From Pseudomonas alkylphenolica (GTDB taxonomy: Bacteria; Pseudomonadota; Gammaproteobacteria; Pseudomonadales; Pseudomonadaceae), in the NCBI RefSeq assembly GCF_004025535.1, contig NZ_QJRG01000048.1, forward strand, positions 374,933 through 438,932: a stretch of DNA of 64,000 nt, in the 5' to 3' direction. The notes below the pieces were generated by a model, which saw only the letters and a list, made by a program, of their open reading frames with translations, was not told where the DNA came from and ran no database searches. The translations under genes were made by a program, and so were the position numbers. Below are positions 26,569 to 35,615 of this stretch, piece after piece (position 1 is the stretch's first letter; each line of letters starts with the position of its first letter).

Positions 26569-26946
26569 CTAACCGGGGTTGCTGGCCAACGCCTCACGTG
26601 TCAGCTGCAACAGCAAGGCCTGGCACGCGACCTGACGTTCGTCGTTGATCACGTTGACACGAGCCAGGTACTCGGCTTCCGGTACTGTTTCCGCTTCTTC
26701 CAGCAGTGTGTTCAAGCGCTGATGAAAGGGGGCATCAGCGACCTCAAGTCGCGCCTGTTCGGTGCGTTCCAGATGCTCTTGCCAAAACTCCCGCTGTACC
26801 TGCCAGGTTGCCAGCTGTTCGGTTGTTTCAGCGTCCAGCACCCGCTTGTGTGCCCGCTCGATACGTGCGGCATCTACACCCGCGACCTGCGCGAACAGCA
26901 TGCCGCCTGACTGTGCCGGCAGGTCCGGCGATTCACGCACCCCCAC
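26569..26946 (-). pseudogene. Truncated NEL-type E3 ligase C-terminus
   Basis: About 120 residues that align with the extreme C-terminus of the 55.7-60.2 kb NEL protein: LPAQSGGMLF against LPIAQDDMLY, IERAHKRVLDAETTEQLATW against IRRAHRGVIAAQSVEALAQF, REFWQEHL against QPFWQNYL, and LLQLTREAL against MVQLTREAM. The catalytic cysteine and everything before it are missing, and an in-frame TGA lies at 26953-26955, three codons upstream of the first GTG. It also sits directly behind the terminator of the T6SS operon. I read it as the remnant of a third NEL effector gene. A short expressed protein cannot be excluded but no ribosome site supports it. Confidence 0.7.
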
Positions 26947-26981
26947 CCGTTGTCAGAACAGTAGTACAGAAATACAGCAGG

Positions 26982-27003
26982 AAAAAAGGACCCAAAGGTC
27001 CTT
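26982..27003 (-). terminator. Terminator of the leftward T6SS operon
   Basis: A 7-bp stem AAGGACC / GGTCCTT (26986-26992 with 26997-27003) with loop CAAA. Six A residues on the plus strand at 26982-26987 give the U tract of the minus-strand transcript. It lies 76 nt after the 147-residue gene, so that gene belongs to the tssM transcript. Confidence 0.88.
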
Positions 27004-27078
27004 CTACCTTCTTAAACACAACATCAGGCTAGTCACCCAATGCCACGGAAAGCTGAAATTTTCCAAACGGATTCAACA

Positions 27079-27522
27079 TCAGGTTTTCAGAGCCTGTTCA
27101 CAGGCCTCCTGCTCGAGCCTCAGCAGCCGTTCATTTCTTGCAGCCGCACGAATCTCGTCATAAAGCTTCCTGGGGAGCAATCGCCTGGCATGACGCATGA
27201 ACAACGCCTGCTCGGACACATAACTGTCCAGCTCTCGCCGACGCCGCTCCTCCTTGATGCGGTTCTGTTCGGCACAGCGCGTGACGCGCAGCCCCGCGAG
27301 TTCCCTCTTGCGCATGATGATTGCGTAATTGACCTTTCTGAGCCACTGCGGATCGAGGTCATTGCGCCCTGACCAGGCATCCTGACGCGCGACCTTGATC
27401 TGTGCGCGCATGGCGGTGATTTCAGCCACCAGGGTGGCCTCCCGGTTCTGCATCGCGATTACGTTCTGGCTTGCATCCTGCAAATCACGGCTATTGATCA
27501 ACACACGGGCCTCCTCATGCAC
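27079..27522 (-). CDS. Unknown 147-aa helical protein at the end of the T6SS operon
   Basis: I do not recognise this protein. It is 147 residues, strongly charged and basic, and predicted by eye to be nearly all helix with coiled-coil heptads (AEITAMRAQIKVARQD; RIKEERRRRELD; RNERLLRLEQE). No signal peptide or membrane segment. The stretch DPQWLRKVNYAIIMRKREL resembles small hypothetical proteins I have seen in mobile elements, but weakly. It starts 20 nt after the tssM stop on the same strand and is followed by a rho-independent terminator, so it is transcribed with the T6SS genes. The ribosome site is weak (AGAGCC). It could be an accessory T6SS factor or a passenger gene. Confidence 0.6.
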   Translation of the reverse strand: MHEEARVLINSRDLQDASQNVIAMQNREATLVAEITAMRAQIKVARQDAWSGRNDLDPQWLRKVNYAIIMRKRELAGLRVTRCAEQNRIKEERRRRELDSYVSEQALFMRHARRLLPRKLYDEIRAAARNERLLRLEQEACEQALKT

Positions 27523-27541
27523 AGGCTCTGATGGCTACGCT

Positions 27542-30500
27542 TCACGGGGCCGCAAATCCGGCCTGCACTACCTTCAATGCAGGTTGCTCAAGCAAGCCAC
27601 GGGGCAACCGAAAGCCTTCAAACGGCTGCTGGGTAATGGGATTGAAGGCCTTTTCGGCATTCAGCCGATAGCGCATCACTCCGTCTCCCGTCCTGAAGCT
27701 CAGATCTACACTGGTGGCGGTACGGCCGTTGAGCGATCCACGGCTGAGCAGACGGAACATCGACCAGGGGCCGCGGTACTCAAGACTGCTGCTGTTGCCA
27801 TTGAGCTTGAGCAAGGTAAGGTTGCTGCGCACCTGCTGCCCCTGGGTGTTGGGCCAGATCACCCCGGTGATCTGCCGTGGGCCATGGGTGTAGGAAATCA
27901 GCTGGCCATCCAGATCCAGCAGGCTGGTGCGCTGATTCGCGCTAAGCCCCAATGGTTCGATACTGAACTGCACGCTAAGATTGCCGCGCTGATCAAAGAA
28001 GGTTTCGCGGATACGGTCAGCGGTTTGCAGCTGCGCGATGACGTCACTACGGATCAACGAACCGCCCTGTGCGTCGGTGTTCAATGCGTCGAGGTTGTCT
28101 TCAAGGAAGACCTTCAGGTACTGGTTCTGGAACTGCTGCAGCCGCCCCTTGGGCCCGAAGAACGCCTCAAAGTCTTCAAGCGATGCATCGGGTGCCCGTG
28201 CCACGAAGGGATAGCGCCCAGCCAAACGCTGCTGGAAGAAGCTGTAGACGTCGGCATCCCAGCGCCGTTCCAACTCCCGCAACGCCTCGACATTCAGTAC
28301 CCGTGCGGTCTGGTCTGCCACCTTCCTTACCTGTTGCCTGACGGGCTCGGGCAGGCCTGTAGCAACACGCTGCAAGGTACCGATGGGGTCGGGGCCGTCC
28401 ATCGCGAAGCGCTGGAGTACAACCTGCAACGCGGACTTGCCCCGGTCCGAACTGTCCTGCACTGCTTTGGCGTAGTCATACACCGCCCCGATTGCGCTGA
28501 GCGTTTCATCGTAGTAACTCGGCTGCTCGCCTTTGGGCTCGAGCAAGGAATTCAGGCCCGAGAAAGTCCGGCGTATGCCTGCGGCCTGCTGTGTCTCCAC
28601 GCTATCTGCATTAGCAAGAACTGCAGCTGGGACCTGTTCTTTCTGCACAGCTGGCAGCACGTGTATGGCGGTGTTATCCCGCACCGTTTCCAGCAGCCGC
28701 AACAGCGGGGCCGCAGGTCCCGTCATGTGCTCCAGTACCGAGACACCATGGTTCAGGTCACGGAAGTCGGTCACGGTAAATGCGTTCAATGCCCGTCGCC
28801 AGCTGTCGATGTAATCGGCGCTGTACAGATTGCGAACACGCTCGGTCAACGCGTCGCGATCAGCGTGCGAGTAGTCCAACTGGCTGCGTTCGCCCAAGGC
28901 CCACTGATCGATCATGGCCATGTCGGCGATCTGCTGGCTTCGCGGTTCGAAATACTCGGTGAAGCCCTTGGCCGTCACCAGCGGCGCCAGCAGGAGGTTA
29001 ACGGCTTCGGCGCTTGGCCGGTACACGATATCGAACACAGGGCCAACCTGATTTCGCAAGTCGAGCCCCGTATGCAATTGCTCCTGGGCCTGTTGCTTGA
29101 GTGCGGCATAGACCCGCTGCGGCAACGGCACCTTGCGCAGTGCCTGCTGAACCTCAGCGACCTGCTCGCGATACTGTGGCAAGTCTGCGTCTGCGTAGGC
29201 CAAGGCGTACTGCAGGTGAAGCATGAGATCACGCTGCAACTGGCTCTGGCCGGGATAGGCCTGTTGCCACTGCTGGGCCATCCAGTCCTCGACCCACTGC
29301 GCACGACGGTTCTGGCGATCTTCGAGCATGCGATAAACGCGCAATGCCGCCATCTGCTGCTCACTGCCTTCAGGCGCCGTGTTCATTGCATCGACGACCC
29401 CGCTGGCAAGGGCCGGCAGAAACCGTTTTGACAACAGACTCAGGTAGGCCTCATCAACCCTAGGCCCAATGGCACGCCCTTGATAGAGACCAAAATCCGC
29501 CACTGCCGGCCATGCCGCGCGATAGTCGCCAAACACTGACACAGCCTCGCGAATCTGCCCCAATGGCCCCAGCAGGTTCCGCCCGGTCGGGTCTAGCCGC
29601 TGGTCAACTTCGTGGTGACTGTACTCCTGGCTTTTGGCAAGTACACCGGCGGCCTTGATTTCGTTGATATCGAAGTAGCGATGCCAGGTGGCGAAACCGA
29701 CGGCGACAGCCAGCACGCCAACCCCTGAACCGACCCACAACAGATGACGTTTGTTGCGCGCCACTTTGACGTTATCACCGGCCAGCCCTGCCTCTTTGTA
29801 GATAACCCGCTGGAACACCTGCTGGGCGAAATAGACCAGCGCCTTGCGTTGCGCCTTGCCTTCGCGCAACGGCAGCACTGTTCGGTAAGGCTGGGCCGCC
29901 TCGCGGACAAAAGCATTGGTCATATCGCCTTGCTGAAGCACCGAAGACCAGTACAGTCCGCGCACCAGTGCCGGCGTGGTAAAGCGGTCACTCACCAAGG
30001 TCTCACGCAGGAAAGCAATCAGCACCGGACGCAAACCAATCAATTGCGCGTGCAACGACACGAGGCGCTCTCGGTGACGAGGGTCACTCAGCACGCGCAG
30101 ATGTTCCATCATCTGCTCGTACAGCAGCGCTATCAGCTTGTCGTAGTGTTCAGCAAACTCGTCCAGCCAGACGTCGAACGCATTGACGGCATCCAGCTTG
30201 AACGTGAACCCCAGCACCTGCTCACGCTGGTCGGCCGAAAGGCGACTGAAGAACGCTTCGAATCCATCCAGCAAATCGAACTTGCTCATCACCACGTAGA
30301 GGGGCAAACGCGAGCCCAACTGGTTGCTCAGTTCATACAGGCGGGTACGCAACACATGGGCAAGAGCGCCGCGTGCCTCGGGTGTGGCATGCAGCAAGGC
30401 GGGCAGGTCGACAACCAGCAACAAGCCATTCAGGGCCCGTCGGCTACGATTGCGTACCAGCCAGGCCAACAAGTGGTTCCACAGCTTCGCCTGCGCTCCC

Positions 30501-31150
30501 GCCGGTACTGCCGTCCCCGTAGCAGAGGGTTCGATCTGCAACTCGCTGGTCACCGAGTGCTGGGTGATGAATTCGCCGGGTGGATCGATGATCACGGCAT
30601 CGTTGCTGATCCACCAGCCCACCGGATGGTCGTGGCCTTGTACCTGGCGACCACGGGCCTGGGCCTTGCTGATGCGGGTCAGGGAAAAGCTTTGGTTCGA
30701 ACGGTTGATGAAGCTGCTCTTGCCGGCGTGCTCCTGCCCCAGAACCAGGTACCAGGGCAGCCGATACAGCGCTCGCCGTCCACCGGCATTGGCGAGGTAG
30801 TTGGCAAGCTCCTGGTTCAATGCCTGCTCCTGGGCGTTTATCCATGACAAGCATGGGTCAGCTGCAACCGCAGCTTCCTGTGCGCGCTCTGATTCAAGCC
30901 GCCGGTAGCGACCTCGGAGGACAAGCAGCCAGGCCAGCATTGGCACCAGGACCAACATCAGTGTGGCGACACTGCGATGCGCGACGCTGGCCAGTGGATG
31001 TTGCTCACGCCATGTCCACTGCGGGCCAAGCCACCAGATGGCGACCCACGACAGCAACATGCCAACCACCAGCAACACCGGCATTGCCATGCCAACGCGG
31101 GTGGCCAACGGCAAGCCCCAACCTTTGAACAGATTCCATAATTGATTCAT
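27542..31150 (-). CDS. tssM: T6SS membrane-complex protein TssM (IcmF/VasK)
   Basis: A 1202-residue IcmF protein, typical TssM length. Two N-terminal membrane helices (about 19-41 and 58-79) and a third near 470-490 (LLWVGSGVGVLAVAVGF) frame a cytoplasmic GTPase-like domain with Walker A GQEHAGKS (138-145). The large periplasmic part follows, ending in the TssJ-binding beta domain (QQVRSNLTLLKLNGNSSSLEY, in part). TssM with TssL and TssJ forms the trans-envelope channel. Its ATG overlaps the tssA stop (ATGA). Gene order VasI-VasJ-VasK matches Vibrio cholerae VCA0118-0120. Confidence 0.95.
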   Translation of the reverse strand: MNQLWNLFKGWGLPLATRVGMAMPVLLVVGMLLSWVAIWWLGPQWTWREQHPLASVAHRSVATLMLVLVPMLAWLLVLRGRYRRLESERAQEAAVAADPCLSWINAQEQALNQELANYLANAGGRRALYRLPWYLVLGQEHAGKSSFINRSNQSFSLTRISKAQARGRQVQGHDHPVGWWISNDAVIIDPPGEFITQHSVTSELQIEPSATGTAVPAGAQAKLWNHLLAWLVRNRSRRALNGLLLVVDLPALLHATPEARGALAHVLRTRLYELSNQLGSRLPLYVVMSKFDLLDGFEAFFSRLSADQREQVLGFTFKLDAVNAFDVWLDEFAEHYDKLIALLYEQMMEHLRVLSDPRHRERLVSLHAQLIGLRPVLIAFLRETLVSDRFTTPALVRGLYWSSVLQQGDMTNAFVREAAQPYRTVLPLREGKAQRKALVYFAQQVFQRVIYKEAGLAGDNVKVARNKRHLLWVGSGVGVLAVAVGFATWHRYFDINEIKAAGVLAKSQEYSHHEVDQRLDPTGRNLLGPLGQIREAVSVFGDYRAAWPAVADFGLYQGRAIGPRVDEAYLSLLSKRFLPALASGVVDAMNTAPEGSEQQMAALRVYRMLEDRQNRRAQWVEDWMAQQWQQAYPGQSQLQRDLMLHLQYALAYADADLPQYREQVAEVQQALRKVPLPQRVYAALKQQAQEQLHTGLDLRNQVGPVFDIVYRPSAEAVNLLLAPLVTAKGFTEYFEPRSQQIADMAMIDQWALGERSQLDYSHADRDALTERVRNLYSADYIDSWRRALNAFTVTDFRDLNHGVSVLEHMTGPAAPLLRLLETVRDNTAIHVLPAVQKEQVPAAVLANADSVETQQAAGIRRTFSGLNSLLEPKGEQPSYYDETLSAIGAVYDYAKAVQDSSDRGKSALQVVLQRFAMDGPDPIGTLQRVATGLPEPVRQQVRKVADQTARVLNVEALRELERRWDADVYSFFQQRLAGRYPFVARAPDASLEDFEAFFGPKGRLQQFQNQYLKVFLEDNLDALNTDAQGGSLIRSDVIAQLQTADRIRETFFDQRGNLSVQFSIEPLGLSANQRTSLLDLDGQLISYTHGPRQITGVIWPNTQGQQVRSNLTLLKLNGNSSSLEYRGPWSMFRLLSRGSLNGRTATSVDLSFRTGDGVMRYRLNAEKAFNPITQQPFEGFRLPRGLLEQPALKVVQAGFAAP

Positions 31151-32613
31151 GAGGGCTCCAAGTCCTTGTTCTGATCCGCCAGCGCCGAGGCGGCAGCAAA
31201 CTGCTCAAGCCGCTGAAATACTTCTGGCTCCCAGGCATCCGCCGTGGTCTGTCGCATAGTCCGGGCAACGCTGGCGCACAGGTCCTGGGCAAGCCAGGCG
31301 ACGCCGCGGGACGCCAGCAGATCGGCCGCAATCACCGTGGTGTGGCAGCGCTCGCGGGGTGAGCGGTAGTCCGCCAGCCTGCTCTGCAGTTTCAGCAATA
31401 CCGGCTCCACTCCCCCCGCCTCCAGCTGGCTGGTCAATTCCTCCCGCAGGCTGCCGAACTCCTGGGCAGCGGCCCCTTGGCCGACCTGACCTTGCGCACC
31501 TTTGAGCCAGGCGAGCGTTTGCTCGTCGACGAATGCCGTGCCATTGCTGAAGCACAATTGCTGCAACGCCGGCAAACGCTGAACGAACCGGGCAGTGGTA
31601 CTGCGAATGGCTTCGGCCACCTCGCCCATCGCCAGCCGTGTGGCGAGGGTGGCTGCCAGGAAGCTGCCACGAATCCAGTAAGGTGAAGCCGTGACGCTCT
31701 TCTCGATACGCAATAGCAAAGCCGGGTCAATCGCCGTGCTGGCGACAGCCTCTTCGTAGCCGCCGACGATATCTGCCGGAAAAGCCACCAACTCGGTACG
31801 GCGTTCCCGCTTGGCGGTCGGCGGTGCCTGAATGTGGGCCCACAACCCAAAACGGCGCAGTTGGTAGCCGGTGGCGTCGTACAGGTCCTGCTGGTTGATG
31901 AACTCGGCCATGCTCAACACCGCACGACGGGTCTCGCGCTCGTTGCCCAGGGCGATACTGGCTTTGGCTGGAACGAAGGCATCGGCCAAGGGCGCCGCTT
32001 CAATCCCCGACGAAACTGACCTGTCTGAAGAAGACGCCACCGGCCCATTGGCGCCCTCCACCTGCTTGAGCAGCAAGCGTTCCAGTTCGCTCACCGCAAC
32101 CGGATCGAGTTGTGCCTGCGCCACCTGCTGTTGCAGGCCTGCCAATGCCGCTTGCGCCGTCAGCGCATGGGCCTGGCTGAAGGTAAAGCGATCAAGACGC
32201 GGCAGCGCTTCGGCAAGGCGATTGATGAGCAGGCTGACCAGCTTGCGCTTCCCCAGAAACCCTTTGGCACCTGGCGTGGGGTAGGCCGATTCCCAGTAAC
32301 GCTCGACCATCCCGGCAACCAGCGCCAGCGTGAGCCCCCAACGCTCCCAGCAACCGCTGCGCAGCCAGGCAACACCCAGGTGCGCAACGATCCGCAAGTG
32401 TTTGCAGTGCTGTTGCAAATACTGACCAGACGCCTCTTCGATGTAGGCCCAATCGATCGAGGCTTCCTGAAGGCCGCCCAGCTTGACCATCTCCTGGTCG
32501 ATCGCCTGGTAGGTCTCGTCTTCGATGTCGAACAAACCGACAGGAGGCCCGCCGGCGATCGGCGCGAGCAACCGGACGACCTCGTGCACCGGCACCTGAG
32601 TTACCACCGACAT
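31147..32613 (-). CDS. tssA: T6SS protein TssA, VasJ (VCA0119) type
   Basis: A 488-residue TssA family protein. The N-terminal ImpA domain is clear (GGPPVGLFDIEDETYQAID and the conserved ESAYPTPGAKGFLGKRKL, in part). Family members cap the growing sheath or baseplate; VasJ-type TssA differ in the C-terminal part, here helical with no obvious AAA link. It overlaps vasI by 13 nt and tssM by 4 nt, forming a tight operon. Positions of ImpA_N are about residues 10-140. Confidence 0.92.
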   Translation of the reverse strand: MSVVTQVPVHEVVRLLAPIAGGPPVGLFDIEDETYQAIDQEMVKLGGLQEASIDWAYIEEASGQYLQQHCKHLRIVAHLGVAWLRSGCWERWGLTLALVAGMVERYWESAYPTPGAKGFLGKRKLVSLLINRLAEALPRLDRFTFSQAHALTAQAALAGLQQQVAQAQLDPVAVSELERLLLKQVEGANGPVASSSDRSVSSGIEAAPLADAFVPAKASIALGNERETRRAVLSMAEFINQQDLYDATGYQLRRFGLWAHIQAPPTAKRERRTELVAFPADIVGGYEEAVASTAIDPALLLRIEKSVTASPYWIRGSFLAATLATRLAMGEVAEAIRSTTARFVQRLPALQQLCFSNGTAFVDEQTLAWLKGAQGQVGQGAAAQEFGSLREELTSQLEAGGVEPVLLKLQSRLADYRSPRERCHTTVIAADLLASRGVAWLAQDLCASVARTMRQTTADAWEPEVFQRLEQFAAASALADQNKDLEPS

Positions 32614-33263
32614 GATTGACGCGCCTGGTCGATCAGCAGGTCCAGGCCCTGCGCGTCAAATGTAAGCCCGTCGACAACCGGATGATCGCTGATCACCTGG
32701 ATACGGTGGGCACCGATCAGTTTCTTGATCTGCTCGATGGCCGGCAACCCTCTGCCGGCATCAAGCAGTTGCCCGTTCTCCATCACCTGCCAGGGCGTCG
32801 CCGATGTCGAGCCCCGCGCCCCTTGCAACTGCACCTTCACCCAGTTGGCATCGATGGGTTGCCCGGTAACCAACTGCAGCCTGGAAATGCTCTGCACACA
32901 GCTGATGGCAAGGTACGGCCGGGGCTCGACCGAGGCGATCGCCGGTGCGGTGATGAGCAGTCGCTGCTGCGCCCTCGCCCCTTCGTCCCGGACGCTCAGG
33001 TGGAAGGTCAAATCATCCGGCGCCCGTGTGGCCTCGCTCGCCATCACGCTGAACACGCTGGGTATGTCGTACTCCGGCGCTGACCATGCGCGACCGGGCT
33101 CTTGCCTTGTCATGCGGGCGGGCGTGCCTGCTGCCTCATCGAAGCAGGCAAGACGTTCGACATTGGACACAATCTGCGGGCAATCCCGAGCAGGCTTCGC
33201 TAACGCCAGCTCGGCAACTATCAGCAATGAAAAACCAGCGCCATATACACAACGTGTAATCAT
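32601..33263 (-). CDS. vasI: T6SS-associated protein VasI (VCA0118 family)
   Basis: A 220-residue exported protein of the VasI / VCA0118 family. A signal peptide (residues 1-22, ending ELALA) precedes the family region: the C-x(n)-ERLACFDE start (CPQIVSNVERLACFDEAAG), a beta-sandwich with LVTGQPIDANW and a final PVVDGLTFDAQGLDLLI. The protein is a periplasmic T6SS accessory found next to tssA-tssM of the same type; its mechanism is not established. First gene of the leftward operon; no strong ribosome site is seen. Confidence 0.88.
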   Translation of the reverse strand: MITRCVYGAGFSLLIVAELALAKPARDCPQIVSNVERLACFDEAAGTPARMTRQEPGRAWSAPEYDIPSVFSVMASEATRAPDDLTFHLSVRDEGARAQQRLLITAPAIASVEPRPYLAISCVQSISRLQLVTGQPIDANWVKVQLQGARGSTSATPWQVMENGQLLDAGRGLPAIEQIKKLIGAHRIQVISDHPVVDGLTFDAQGLDLLIDQARQSCRW

Positions 33264-33603
33264 CGTAACGCCACTCTCATTAAATACTACAAACTACATA
33301 CATGGATGCGCACAACATTCGACAATAACGCATCAAAATCCAGCACTACGAAACCCGGAAGGAAATTCACGAACAAGCCTATTACAACAAACCAATTACA
33401 TACAAATTAATATTTCCTTACACTTCCACTCTCGACCCTAATGCGCTTTTTAATGCATGGTTTTTAAATCTACAACACACACTTAAAAACATTTAGTTCA
33501 TTACATACAAAGAAACCAAGGAAAGCTCCTACAAATACCCAAGCTCAAGCCTGGCCATCTTGACCTGCACAGTTCAATCAATACACCAGAGGGAGTTACA
33601 TAC
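33264..33603. promoter_or_regulatory. Divergent T6SS promoter region with TACATACA repeats
   Basis: A 340-nt AT-rich gap between the two T6SS operons with no gene. It contains four copies of the 9-mer (T/C)TACATACA at 33294, 33396, 33501 and 33596; the last runs into the tssB start. No convincing -24/-12 (sigma-54) element was found: the nearest GG and GC pair near 33550 is spaced by 12, not 10. AGGGAG before 33604 is the tssB ribosome site. Likely the control region of both operons. Confidence 0.6.
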
Positions 33604-34107
33604 ATGTCAAAACATAGGGGTTCCGTAGCCCCCAAAGAGCGCATAAATATCAAGTATGTGCCCGCCACAGGTGGCGAACAGGCCGAAATCGAGCTACCTC
33701 ATAAAATGCTGGTCATGGGGGATTTCGGACTGAATGACAGCCGCGCTCTCGAAGATCGGCCGCTCATGCGCATCGACAAACACAGCTTCAACAGTGTGTT
33801 GAAGGACGCTGATGTGAGCCTGAACATATCGGTACCTTCTGCGCTCAGCCCGGTGCCTGACGCCGAACTGGCGGTCAATCTGCAGTTCAAGTCGATCAAC
33901 GACTTCGGACCGGACCAGATTGCGCGCCAGGTGCCGGAGCTGAACAAGCTGCTGGAACTGCGCGAAGCATTGGTGGCACTGAAGGGGCCGCTGGGCAACG
34001 TCCCCGCTTTCCGCAAGCAGTTGCAACAGTTGTTGAATGATGCGCAGGCCCGCAAACAACTCGCGCAAGAACTGAACCTGGTGCTCGAAGCGCCAGTAGC
34101 AGATTAA
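33604..34107 (+). CDS. tssB: T6SS contractile sheath small subunit TssB (VipA)
   Basis: A 167-residue TssB. Family motifs: the N-terminal RINIKYVPA strand, LPHKMLVMGDFG, the DADVSLNISVPSAL segment and the DFGPDQIARQVPELNKLLELREAL helix that knits with TssC. It forms the cytoplasmic contractile sheath with TssC encoded 17 nt downstream. AGGGAG ribosome site 8 nt before the ATG. It starts the rightward operon. Confidence 0.96.
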   Translation: MSKHRGSVAPKERINIKYVPATGGEQAEIELPHKMLVMGDFGLNDSRALEDRPLMRIDKHSFNSVLKDADVSLNISVPSALSPVPDAELAVNLQFKSINDFGPDQIARQVPELNKLLELREALVALKGPLGNVPAFRKQLQQLLNDAQARKQLAQELNLVLEAPVAD

Positions 34108-34124
34108 GACAACGGAGCGTCTCC

Positions 34125-35615
34125 ATGCCTAGCCAGAACAGCACCACTCTAACCGCTGACGTGACGACTGACACGCCGGGCAATACTCTATTACTCGACC
34201 AGATCATGGCCGAAACAATGTTGGTACCGACCCAGGAAGGCTATCAAGTTGCCAAGCAAGGTGTGGCCGCATTTGTCGGAGAAATCCTCAAAAGTCATGA
34301 GCCGGATCAACTAATCAACAAACATCGCGTTGACCAGATGATTGCCGAAGTTGATCGCATACTCAGCAAGCAGATGGATGCCATCCTGCACCAACCTGAG
34401 TTCCAGCAACTTGAATCTGCCTGGCGCAGCCTGAGCCTGTTGGTCGACCGTACGGACTTTCGCGAAAACATAAAACTCGAAGTCCTGCATGTCAGCAAAG
34501 AAGACTTGCTCGATGATTTCGAAAACGCTGCCGACATCACCTGCAGCGGGCTTTACAAACATGTTTACACCGCAGGCTATGGACAGTTTGGCGGTGAGCC
34601 TGTCGCGGCCATGGTCGGTAATTACAGCTTCGGCCCCTCCTCCCCCGACATCAAACTGTTGAGCTACATGGCGTCGGTAGGCGCCATGTCCCATGCCCCG
34701 TTTCTTACTGCCCCCGCGCCTGAGTTTTTCAACTTGAGCAGCTTTGAAGGCCTGCCCGACCTGAAAGAAATCAGCGACATCTTCGCCGGCCCACGGCATG
34801 CCAAGTGGCGAGCGTTCCGCGAGAGCGAAGATGCCCGCCACACCGCACTGGTAGCCCCGCGTTTCATGCTCCGGTCTGCCTACCATCATCAGGAGCAGCC
34901 CATCAGCAGTTTCAACTACGACGAAAACATCGACGGCCAGCACCAGAACTACCTGTGGGGTAACGCTGCCTTCCTCATGGCCAGTTGCATCAACGACAGT
35001 TTTGCCCGCTACCGCTGGTGCCCGAACATCATCGGCCCGCAGTCCGGTGGCACCGTCGAAGACCTGCCCGTACACCTTTACGAATCGCTGGGCCAACTGC
35101 AGGCAAAGATTCCTACCGAGGTACTGATCTCCGACCGCAAGGAATTCGAGCTGGCCGAAGAAGGGTTCATCGCCCTGACCATGCGCAAGGACAGCGACAA
35201 CGCTGCATTCTTCTCGGCCAACTCGGTGCAAAAGCCCAAGACCTTCGCCAGAACGCCCGAAGGCTTGCAAGCGCAGACCAACTACAAGCTCGGTACCCAG
35301 CTTCCGTACCTGTTCATCGTCAACCGGCTGGCCCACTACATCAAAGTCCTGCAACGCGAACAGATCGGTAGCTGGAAGGAGCGGCACGACCTTGAATCCG
35401 AGCTCAACAAGTGGATCAAGCAGTACGTTGCCGACCAGGAAAACCCCTCGGCCGATGTGCGCAGCCGCCGCCCCCTGCGGGCAGCCAAGGTCGAAGTATC
35501 GGACGTTGCCGGTGATCCGGGCTGGTATCAGGTTTCGCTCGCAGTTCGTCCGCACTTCAAATACATGGGCGCAAACTTCGAGATCTCGCTGGTTGGCCGG
35601 CTCGACACACAATGA
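34125..35615 (+). CDS. tssC: T6SS contractile sheath large subunit TssC (VipB)
   Basis: A 496-residue TssC. Hallmarks include VDRILSKQMDAILHQPEFQQLES (in part), WRSLSLLVDRTDF, the GEPVAAMVGNYSFGPSSPD region, the FLMASCINDSFARYRWCPNI region and the C-terminal VRPHFKYMGANFEISLV strand. It co-polymerises with TssB around the Hcp tube. The stop overlaps the tssE ATG (ATGA). GGAG precedes the ATG. Confidence 0.97.
   Translation: MPSQNSTTLTADVTTDTPGNTLLLDQIMAETMLVPTQEGYQVAKQGVAAFVGEILKSHEPDQLINKHRVDQMIAEVDRILSKQMDAILHQPEFQQLESAWRSLSLLVDRTDFRENIKLEVLHVSKEDLLDDFENAADITCSGLYKHVYTAGYGQFGGEPVAAMVGNYSFGPSSPDIKLLSYMASVGAMSHAPFLTAPAPEFFNLSSFEGLPDLKEISDIFAGPRHAKWRAFRESEDARHTALVAPRFMLRSAYHHQEQPISSFNYDENIDGQHQNYLWGNAAFLMASCINDSFARYRWCPNIIGPQSGGTVEDLPVHLYESLGQLQAKIPTEVLISDRKEFELAEEGFIALTMRKDSDNAAFFSANSVQKPKTFARTPEGLQAQTNYKLGTQLPYLFIVNRLAHYIKVLQREQIGSWKERHDLESELNKWIKQYVADQENPSADVRSRRPLRAAKVEVSDVAGDPGWYQVSLAVRPHFKYMGANFEISLVGRLDTQ

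Noticed and set aside
27395..29431. Plus-strand open frame of 678 codons opposite tssM
   Set aside because: Antisense to a well-supported IcmF gene; composition reflects the complement of tssM codons and no domain is visible.
33540..33570. Sigma-54 (-24/-12) promoter in front of tssB
   Set aside because: A TGGCC and a downstream GC are present but 12 nt apart, not 10, and the TTGC core is missing.
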